NCBI GenBank assembly: GCA_031290955.1
Contig: JAISLJ010000060.1
Span: 1 to 9,181 of the forward strand
Reading direction: 5' to 3'
Origin: Zoogloeaceae bacterium
GTDB taxonomy: Bacteria; Pseudomonadota; Gammaproteobacteria; Burkholderiales; Rhodocyclaceae
DNA: 9,181 nucleotides
How positions within the stretch are numbered: position 1 is the stretch's first letter; each line of letters opens with the position of its first letter. Shown here piece after piece: positions 3,931-9,181 of the stretch. A program made the position numbers and the translations under genes. The notes under the pieces are model-generated. The model worked only from the letters and a program-made list of their open reading frames with translations. It was not told the origin of the DNA and ran no database searches.

Positions 3931-6494
3931 GCGACGCCTCCAAAAGCGATGCCTCCAAAAACAACTACAACTGCCGTCCGCAGGACCCGCAAGGCTTGCG
4001 GGACGAGCTTCCCATCGCGGGCATGCACTGCGCCAATTGCGCGCTTCGTCTTGAACGTGCCCTGAACGCCTTGCCGGGCGTTTCGGCCCGCGTTGATTTT
4101 GCCAGCGAAACGGCGCGGCTTTCCCTTGCGGACGATGTTGCGCCGGAGACGGTGCTGGCCGCCATCGCCCAGGCGGGTTTCTCGGCGCCGCCACAGGTGC
4201 TGGAAATTGCCATCCACGGCATGCACTGCGCCGCCTGCGCGGCCCGCATCGAAAAAACCATAAACGCGCTGCCCGGCCTTGAAATTCACGTGAATTTCGC
4301 CAGCGAACGGGGCCGGGCGCGTTGGCAGCCGGGTCTTGCCACGCCTGCCGCGCTCCTCGCCGCTGTGACGGAGGCCGGATTTGAAGCCGCGATCCTCACG
4401 GAGGCAACCAGGGCGGAGGAAACGGCGCGCAAGGCAGCGCTCCAGCAAGCCGAGCGCCGCCGCTTTCTCATCGCTGCGCTCCTCTCCTTTCCCCTGCTTG
4501 CGCAGATGCCGTTCATGCTCGCGGGCGAGGGGGCGCATGCCGAACTGCCGCGCCTTCTTCAGCTTGCCCTGGCCACGCCCGTGCAGTTCTGGGTAGGGGC
4601 GCGTTTCTATGTTGGCGCGTGGAAGGCACTGAAGGGCGGCGTTGCCAACATGGATGTGCTCGTCGTCCTGGGAACCAGCATGGCATGGGGCTTTTCCGCC
4701 GTCGTCACGCTTCTGGGTTTACCAGAGCATGTCTATTTCGAGGCGGGCGCGGTGGTCATCACGCTGGTCTTGCTCGGCAAGCTCATGGAGGCGCGCGCCA
4801 AGGCGCGGACGCAGGACGCCATCGAGGGTCTTGCCCGCCTGCAACCGGGCACGGCGCATGTCGAACGGGACGGCAGTTGGCGGGATGTCCCGGTGGGCAT
4901 GCTGATGCCCGGCGACATCTTTCTCGTGCGCGCCGGGGAGACGGTGCCGGTTGACGGGACGGTCGAGGAAGGCGCCTCCAGCGTCGAGGAGGCCATGCTG
5001 ACCGGCGAGAGCCTGCCGGTGCGGAAGATGCCGGGCGATACCGTGCATGCCGCCACCCATAATGGCGAGGGCTTGTTGCGTTGCCGCGCCACGGGCGTGG
5101 GGGAGGATACGCGCCTGGCGGGCATCATCCGCCTGGTGCGCGAGGCGCAAGGCTCGAAGGCTCCGGCGCAGCGCCTGGCCGACCGGATTGCCGCCATCTT
5201 CGTCCCGGTGGTGTGCGGCATTGCGCTCCTGACCTTCATCGGCTGGTGGAGCCTGGGCGACGGGGGATTGGCGCGGGCGCTTATCCATGCCGTCGCCGTG
5301 CTGGTCATTGCCTGTCCCTGCGCGTTGGGGCTGGCGACGCCGACCGCCATCATGGTCGGGATGGGCCAGGGGGCGCGGGCGGGCATCCTGATCCGCAATG
5401 CCGAGGTGCTGGAGCGCGCCGAAAAGCTGGCCTTCCTCGCGCTGGACAAGACCGGCACCCTGACGCAGGGCGCGCCGCAGGTCACGAACGTGCACCCCAT
5501 TGCAGAGGAGATGACGCCGCAACACATCCTCGCCTTGGCCGCGGCGCTGGAGCGCGGTTCCGAGCATCCGCTTGCCCGCGCCATCCTTGCCATGCCGGAG
5601 GCCAAAGGCGTCCCGCCCGCGCGTGAATTCCGGCTTTCTCCCGGTTTTGGCGTGGAGGGGATTGTCGGGACGGAAACCTTGCGCCTGGGTGTGCCGGAGT
5701 GGGCCTTTTCCGCGCTCTCCGAGATCGAGGCGCTGGCGGAGAAGATCGTTGCCTGGCGGGCGGAGGGATGGGCGTTTCCCACGCTTGCCGCGCTGGAGGA
5801 AATCAAGGCGAGGATTGCCGCCTGGCAGGCGGAGGGAAAGAGCGTTGTGCTCCTGGCGAGCGCGGGGCCGGAACGCAAGGCCCTGGGGATCATCGCCCTG
5901 GCCGACCCGTTGCGCCCGACCACGCCCGGCGCGCTTGCCCGCCTGAAGGCGGCGCGCATCCGCACCGTCATGCTCACGGGCGACAACGAGCGCACGGCCG
6001 AGACGATTGCCCGGGCAACCGGCATTGTCGAATTCCAGGCGGGCATCCTGCCCGAAGGCAAGGCCAACGCCATTGCCGCCCTGAAGAGCCGGGCCGGGGG
6101 AAAGCTGGTCGGCATGGTGGGGGACGGCATCAACGATGCTCCGGCGCTTGCCGCCGCCGACGTGGGCTTTGCCATGCGCGCCGGCTCGGATGCCGCCATG
6201 CGCGCCGCCGACGTGACCCTGATGCGCAATGACCTGAACGCCATCGTTGACGCGTTGGCGCTTTCCCGCGCCACATTGCGGAAGATTCGCCAGAATCTTT
6301 TCTTTGCGCTGGTTTATAACGTGCTGGGCATTCCACTTGCGGCCCTGGGTTTTTTGAATCCTGTGCTTGCGGGCGCAGCCATGGCGCTTTCGTCGGTTTC
6401 CGTCATCACCAACGCCCTGCGCCTCAAACGCTGGCGTCCCGCAATGCCTGCCGACGGCAACCTTCCGCACACAAGCGGCATCGTCCGCGCGTAA
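3927..6494 (+). CDS. copA: Cu(I)-translocating P1B-type ATPase
   Basis: This 855-residue inner-membrane ATPase exports Cu(I) from the cytoplasm at the cost of ATP. Two N-terminal metal-binding domains carry GMHCANC (Cys35, Cys38) and GMHCAAC (Cys101, Cys104). The actuator domain has TGES (359-362). The transport site CPC is at 463-465, the phosphorylated Asp507 lies in DKTGT, and the nucleotide domain has SEHP (545-548) and GFGVEG (573-578). TGDN (684-687) and GDGINDAP (732-739) follow. Tyr797-Asn798 and Met819xxSer822 in the last two helices are the group 1 Cu(I) signature, which favours CopA over zinc pumps. ATG at 3927 overlaps the upstream stop and follows CGGAG. The frame is open further upstream, but that is a shadow of the neighbouring gene. 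Oddities are a 23-residue tandem duplication in the nucleotide domain and an N-terminal tail partly encoded by a dispersed repeat. CcoI/FixI, the oxidase-assembly relative, is the main alternative. Confidence 0.95.
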   Translation: MSDASKSDASKNNYNCRPQDPQGLRDELPIAGMHCANCALRLERALNALPGVSARVDFASETARLSLADDVAPETVLAAIAQAGFSAPPQVLEIAIHGMHCAACAARIEKTINALPGLEIHVNFASERGRARWQPGLATPAALLAAVTEAGFEAAILTEATRAEETARKAALQQAERRRFLIAALLSFPLLAQMPFMLAGEGAHAELPRLLQLALATPVQFWVGARFYVGAWKALKGGVANMDVLVVLGTSMAWGFSAVVTLLGLPEHVYFEAGAVVITLVLLGKLMEARAKARTQDAIEGLARLQPGTAHVERDGSWRDVPVGMLMPGDIFLVRAGETVPVDGTVEEGASSVEEAMLTGESLPVRKMPGDTVHAATHNGEGLLRCRATGVGEDTRLAGIIRLVREAQGSKAPAQRLADRIAAIFVPVVCGIALLTFIGWWSLGDGGLARALIHAVAVLVIACPCALGLATPTAIMVGMGQGARAGILIRNAEVLERAEKLAFLALDKTGTLTQGAPQVTNVHPIAEEMTPQHILALAAALERGSEHPLARAILAMPEAKGVPPAREFRLSPGFGVEGIVGTETLRLGVPEWAFSALSEIEALAEKIVAWRAEGWAFPTLAALEEIKARIAAWQAEGKSVVLLASAGPERKALGIIALADPLRPTTPGALARLKAARIRTVMLTGDNERTAETIARATGIVEFQAGILPEGKANAIAALKSRAGGKLVGMVGDGINDAPALAAADVGFAMRAGSDAAMRAADVTLMRNDLNAIVDALALSRATLRKIRQNLFFALVYNVLGIPLAALGFLNPVLAGAAMALSSVSVITNALRLKRWRPAMPADGNLPHTSGIVRA
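3930..3959 (+). repeat. 15-bp tandem duplication at the copA 5' end
   Basis: AGCGACGCCTCCAAA (3930-3944) is followed directly by AGCGATGCCTCCAAA (3945-3959), with 14 of 15 bases identical. It encodes SDASK twice, immediately after the start codon, in the disordered tail before the first metal-binding domain. Confidence 0.85.
3972..4004 (-). repeat. Dispersed repeat copy inside the copA coding sequence
   Basis: TGCCGTCCGCAGGACCCG (3972-3989) shares its first 15 bases with the inverted core at 3197-3211. It runs into a perfect 8-bp hairpin, CCGCAAG/CTTGCGG with flanking C and G, at 3986-4002. Read in the copA frame it supplies the residues around NCRPQDPQGLRD (15-26), just before the first HMA domain begins at about residue 27. 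The same sequence class is intergenic at 2920-2992 and 3194-3211. Confidence 0.75.
5700..5837 (+). repeat. 69-bp tandem duplication within copA (N-domain)
   Basis: Two adjacent 69-base units (5700-5768 and 5769-5837) encode 23 residues each. Both start WAF and end in AW, one variable residue (R or Q), then AEG. By hand count 49 of 69 bases and 11 of 23 residues agree. CopA homologues normally have one such helix between the LGxP and GKxVV strands, so the second unit appears to be an added amphipathic helix. The divergence indicates an old, in-frame duplication. Confidence 0.7.
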
Positions 6495-6498
6495 CACG

Positions 6499-6542
6499 AA
6501 CGCGCCCGTCGCATCCCGCAGCTTCGCCAAACGGCGCGTTTT
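6499..6542 (+). terminator. Possible intrinsic terminator after copA
   Basis: AACGCGCC (6499-6506) pairs perfectly with GGCGCGTT (6533-6540), and two more pairs form across one bulged base. The stem is followed by only four T in total (6539-6542). It begins 5 bases after the copA stop, a sensible place to end the two-gene transcript. The loop is long (26 bases) and the T run short, so efficiency is doubtful. Confidence 0.4.
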
Positions 6543-6617
6543 GACAGAGCCGGGGAACCTTCGCCGCCAATTTGCCGCCAAGCCGCCACCCTCATGGCGT
6601 TTTCCCCTACTGGCGAG

Positions 6618-6647
6618 AGGCAGAAAGCGGGAAAGTGCCTGCCTTTT
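6618..6647 (+). terminator. Weak hairpin with T run
   Basis: AGGCAG (6618-6623) pairs with CTGCCT (6639-6644), followed by TTT (6645-6647). It is a 6-bp stem with a 15-base loop between copA and the aminotransferase promoter. It could be a second terminator. The rest of 6543-6670 shows only short GCCGCCAA repeats and no gene. Confidence 0.25.
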
Positions 6648-6669
6648 CCCCTTCTTCGTCCCGGAAGGA

Positions 6670-6678
6670 TGCTAGAAT
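6670..6678 (+). promoter_or_regulatory. Extended -10 promoter of the aminotransferase-folD-purE operon
   Basis: TGC-TAGAAT (6670-6678) matches the extended -10 consensus with one hexamer mismatch. The -35 region (about 6650-6655) is poor, which an extended -10 can tolerate. Transcription would start near 6685, giving a leader of about 80 bases that contains a partial copy of the dispersed repeat core (6707-6718). Confidence 0.5.
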
Positions 6679-6763
6679 CCTCCGCTTCCCTCGCCGCCCG
6701 CGGCGCTTGCCGTCCGCATCCCGATGGCACAGCAAACCAATCGAACATTCTTTGGAGAAACAC

Positions 6764-7966
6764 ATGAGCGCATCCCTTTTCAGTGCCGTTGAACAAGCGC
6801 CACGCGACCCTATCCTTGGCCTGAGCGAGGCATTCAATGCCGATGCCCGTCCGGAAAAGGTGAATCTGGGCGTCGGCGTCTATTACGACGACAACGGCAA
6901 GCTGCCGCTCCTCGCAGCGGTCAAGGCCGCCGAGGAAAAGCGCCTCAAGGCGCAGCCGCCGCGCGGCTACCAGCCCATCGACGGCAACGCCGCCTACAAC
7001 CAGGCCGTGCGCGAACTGGTCTTTGGCGCGGGTTCCCAACTGGCGACGGATGGTTCCGTCATTACCTTGCAGACCCTGGGCGGCACCGGCGCACTCAAGG
7101 TCGGCGCAGATTACCTGAAGCGCCTTTTGCCACAATCCACCCTCTACCTGAGCGACCCTTCCTGGGAAAACCATCGCGCCCTCTTCGAGGCCGCGGGCTT
7201 CGCGGTCGAGAGCTATCCCTACTATGATCCGGCCACGCGCGGTGTCAATTTCAGCGCCATGCGCCAAAAACTCGCCTCCCTGCCGCCTTCCTCCATCGTG
7301 CTCCTGCATGCCTGTTGCCACAACCCGACCGGGGCCGATCTCACGGAAGGAGAGTGGCAGGAAGTGGCCGCGCTCGCCAGGGAAAAGCGCCTCGTGCCCT
7401 TCCTGGACATGGCCTATCAGGGTTTTGCCGATGGCATCGAAGCGGATACTGCCGCGCCCAGGGCCTTTGCCGCGACGGGTGCGCAGTTCTTCCTCTCCAG
7501 CTCGTTTTCCAAGAATTTCTCTCTCTATGGCGAACGGGTGGGCGCGCTTTCCATCGTTACTGCGGGGAAGGAAGAAGGCGCGCGGGTGCTCTCGCAGGCG
7601 AAGTGCGTCATTCGCGTCAATTATTCCAACCCGCCGACGCATGGCGGGGCCATCGTGACCGCCGTGCTTACCGATCCGGAATTGCGCGGGCAGTGGGAAA
7701 ATGAACTCTCCGGCATGCGCGAACGCATCCGGTCCATGCGGGCAGGGTTGGTCGAAGCCCTGAAGGCAGCGGGCGCGGCCCGGGATTTCTCCTTCATTGC
7801 GCGCCAGCGCGGCATGTTCTCCTACACGGGGCTGACGCCGGAGCAGGTGGAGCGCCTCAAGGCCGAATTCGGCATCTATGCCGTCTCTTCGGGCCGCATC
7901 AATGTGGCGGCGCTGAACTGCAAGAACCTGCCGGTCGTGGCCCGGGCCATTGCCGCTGTGCTTTGA
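6764..7966 (+). CDS. Class I-alpha aspartate/aromatic amino acid aminotransferase (AspC/TyrB type)
   Basis: This cytoplasmic PLP enzyme transfers amino groups between glutamate and oxaloacetate or aromatic keto acids. Its 400 residues match the family length of about 397. Visible residues are HACCHNPTG (182-190) with Asn187, Asp215 that pairs with the PLP nitrogen, Tyr218, and the Schiff-base lysine Lys250 in SSSFSKNFSLYGER with Arg258. Arg284 in RVNYSNPP should bind the side-chain carboxylate of dicarboxylic substrates, and Arg378 in GRINVAALN the alpha-carboxylate. Arg284 supports use of aspartate and glutamate, but AspC and TyrB share it, so substrate preference cannot be decided here and I give no symbol. 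ATG at 6764 follows GGAG (6754-6757) by 6 bases. An open frame upstream is untranslated leader. folD begins 33 bases downstream, so the genes are probably co-transcribed. Confidence 0.93.
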   Translation: MSASLFSAVEQAPRDPILGLSEAFNADARPEKVNLGVGVYYDDNGKLPLLAAVKAAEEKRLKAQPPRGYQPIDGNAAYNQAVRELVFGAGSQLATDGSVITLQTLGGTGALKVGADYLKRLLPQSTLYLSDPSWENHRALFEAAGFAVESYPYYDPATRGVNFSAMRQKLASLPPSSIVLLHACCHNPTGADLTEGEWQEVAALAREKRLVPFLDMAYQGFADGIEADTAAPRAFAATGAQFFLSSSFSKNFSLYGERVGALSIVTAGKEEGARVLSQAKCVIRVNYSNPPTHGGAIVTAVLTDPELRGQWENELSGMRERIRSMRAGLVEALKAAGAARDFSFIARQRGMFSYTGLTPEQVERLKAEFGIYAVSSGRINVAALNCKNLPVVARAIAAVL

Positions 7967-7999
7967 TCCGGAAGGCATTCATTCCCGAAGGAAGATGAC

Positions 8000-8863
8000 A
8001 TGACGGCTCGCATCCTGGATGGCAAGGCGCTGGCGGAAGAACTGCGGGCGGATTTCCAGAAGCGCGCAGCGGCGCTCGCCACGCGAAGGCATCGCCCCGG
8101 CCTTGCGGTGTTGCTGGTCGGGGAAGACCCGGCCTCGCAGGTCTATGTGCGCAACAAGGTTGCCGCCTGCGCGGCGGCGGGCATTTTCTCGCAAAAGCTC
8201 GTCTATCCGGCGGACGTGGCGGAAGCCACGGTACTGGCGCAAATCGCTGCGCTGAACGCCGACCCGCGCATCCACGGTATTCTCGTGCAACTGCCGCTGC
8301 CGCGCCACTTCGACGAACAGGCCGTGCTCGAAGCCATTGCCCCGGAAAAGGATGTGGATGGCTTTCATGCCGAGAACATGGGCGCGCTGGCGCAGGGCAG
8401 GCCCCGCTTCATCCCCTGTACGCCCTACGGCGTGATGCAGATGCTCGCGGCAAACGGCGTTGATCCTCTTGGCCAGGAGGCCGTGATCGTGGGCCGTTCC
8501 AACATCGTCGGCAAGCCAATGGCGCTGCTGCTCATACACGCGGGCGCGACGGTGACGGTGTGCCACTCGAAGACGCGCGACCTCGCCTGCCATACCCGTC
8601 GCGCCGACATTCTCATCGCGGCGGCGGGCAAGCCGCGTTTCATCACCGCCGACATGGTGAAGCCCGGCGCGGTGGTCATTGACGTGGGCATCAACCGTCT
8701 GCCGCCGGAAGCAGGCGGCAAGCTCTGCGGCGATGTGGATTTCGAGACGGTGCGAGATGTTGCTTCCCTGGTCTCGCCCGTGCCCGGCGGCGTCGGCCCG
8801 ATGACGATCGCCATGCTGCTGGCGAACACCATCGAAGCGGCGGAACGGGAGGCCGGACGATGA
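8000..8863 (+). CDS. folD: Bifunctional methylenetetrahydrofolate dehydrogenase/methenyltetrahydrofolate cyclohydrolase
   Basis: This cytoplasmic enzyme oxidises 5,10-methylene-THF to methenyl-THF with NADP+ and hydrolyses it to 10-formyl-THF, the formyl donor for purine synthesis. The 287 residues agree with the usual 280-300. Catalytic Tyr49 and Lys53 lie in VYVRNKVAAC, followed by GILVQLPLP (93-101), KDVDGFH (117-123) and PCTPYGVM (139-146). The Rossmann motif GRSNIVGKP is at 165-173, VIDVGINR at 226-233 and SPVPGGVGPMT at 259-269. The start follows AAGGA (7988-7992) by 7 bases. The stop codon overlaps the purE start by 4 bases, so translation is likely coupled. The pairing with purE fits their joint role in purine supply. 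Confidence 0.97.
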   Translation: MTARILDGKALAEELRADFQKRAAALATRRHRPGLAVLLVGEDPASQVYVRNKVAACAAAGIFSQKLVYPADVAEATVLAQIAALNADPRIHGILVQLPLPRHFDEQAVLEAIAPEKDVDGFHAENMGALAQGRPRFIPCTPYGVMQMLAANGVDPLGQEAVIVGRSNIVGKPMALLLIHAGATVTVCHSKTRDLACHTRRADILIAAAGKPRFITADMVKPGAVVIDVGINRLPPEAGGKLCGDVDFETVRDVASLVSPVPGGVGPMTIAMLLANTIEAAEREAGR

Positions 8864-9181
8864 CGCATGCCACGTCCAGACCGCATGTCGGCGTCGTCAT
8901 GGGTTCCGATTCCGACTGGCCGACGATGCAAACCGCCGCGACGATGCTCAAGGATTTTGGTGTGCCGTTCGAGGCGCGGGTCGTCTCCGCCCACCGCACG
9001 CCTGATTTGCTGTTTGAATACGCCGAAACCGCGAAAGCGCGTGGATTGAAGGCCATCATCGCAGGGGCGGGGGGCGCCGCGCATTTGCCGGGAATGCTGG
9101 CCGCCAAGACGCTCGTGCCGGTGTTGGGGGTGCCCGTGCAATCGCGGGCGCTTTCCGGCGTTGATTCGCTGCATTCCATCG
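8860..9181 (+). CDS. purE: N5-carboxyaminoimidazole ribonucleotide mutase, catalytic PurE (partial)
   Basis: Class I PurE converts N5-CAIR to CAIR in purine synthesis, working with PurK. The first 107 residues are present and the frame is still open at the window edge; a full protein is about 160-170. GSDSDW (15-20) contains Ser16 and Asp19, SAHRTP (43-48) contains catalytic His45, and AGAGGAAHLPGM and LGVPVQ follow. From memory the numbering matches E. coli PurE exactly. ATG at 8860 shares ATGA with the folD stop. Starting at 8860 gives 10 residues before the first beta strand, as in homologues, and an inner ATG at 8899 would remove that strand. purK is the expected next gene but is not visible. 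Confidence 0.95.
   Translation, partial: MTHATSRPHVGVVMGSDSDWPTMQTAATMLKDFGVPFEARVVSAHRTPDLLFEYAETAKARGLKAIIAGAGGAAHLPGMLAAKTLVPVLGVPVQSRALSGVDSLHSI

Noticed and set aside
6541..6546. TTGACA as a -35 box after copA
   Set aside because: No acceptable -10 is found 16-18 bases downstream, and the hexamer overlaps the putative terminator.
4719..6581. Long minus-strand open frames opposite copA
   Set aside because: The products are Arg/Gly/His-rich without domains and lie opposite strongly conserved ATPase motifs.
6314..7978. 554-codon minus-strand open frame opposite the aminotransferase
   Set aside because: It is low-complexity, motif-free antisense of a well-supported gene.

Overview
The window comes from a chromosome with high GC content in most of its genes, probably a betaproteobacterium, although a gammaproteobacterium is not excluded. 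The evidence is a bacterial-type GlnRS of the beta/gamma kind, a class I PurE, a class I-alpha aspartate/aromatic aminotransferase and a two-domain copper ATPase. All are typical of that group, and codons in these genes mostly end in G or C. No rRNA, tRNA, CRISPR array or intact mobile element is visible.

Layout. On the minus strand, from right to left: glnS (start about 2833, stop 1061), a 116-base gap, an unidentified membrane-anchored protein (944 to 39) that is visibly richer in A+T, and a ribosome binding site plus start codon for a further gene that leaves the window at base 1. The unidentified gene seems to have lost its normal reading frame near its 3' end. Bases 2834-3252 form a divergent intergenic region. 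It holds a 39-bp tandem repeat, a short remnant of an IS481-like transposase, an inverted copy of the repeat core and a promoter for the rightward genes. On the plus strand, a small membrane protein of the TauE/SafE (DsbD-like) type overlaps copA by 4 bases, and together they form a two-gene metal-handling operon. A hairpin with a T run follows copA. A new promoter (extended -10 at 6670-6678) then drives a class I aminotransferase, folD and purE. folD and purE overlap by 4 bases, and purE is cut by the window edge.

How the genes work together. CopA would export Cu(I) across the inner membrane. Its membrane partner has paired cysteine motifs and probably helps with copper or cytochrome oxidase biogenesis. 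The right-hand operon is central metabolism: aspartate/glutamate transamination, one-carbon folate conversion that supplies formyl groups for purines, and the carboxylation step of purine synthesis.

Most of the window is ordinary housekeeping. The items worth a second look are a family of short palindromic repeats (core GTCCTGCGGACGGCA). It recurs in the glnS/copA intergenic region, in the putative copA promoter spacer, and inside the copA coding sequence, where it encodes part of the N-terminus. A 23-residue tandem duplication in the CopA nucleotide-binding domain also deserves attention. I did not find a convincing new multi-gene system.
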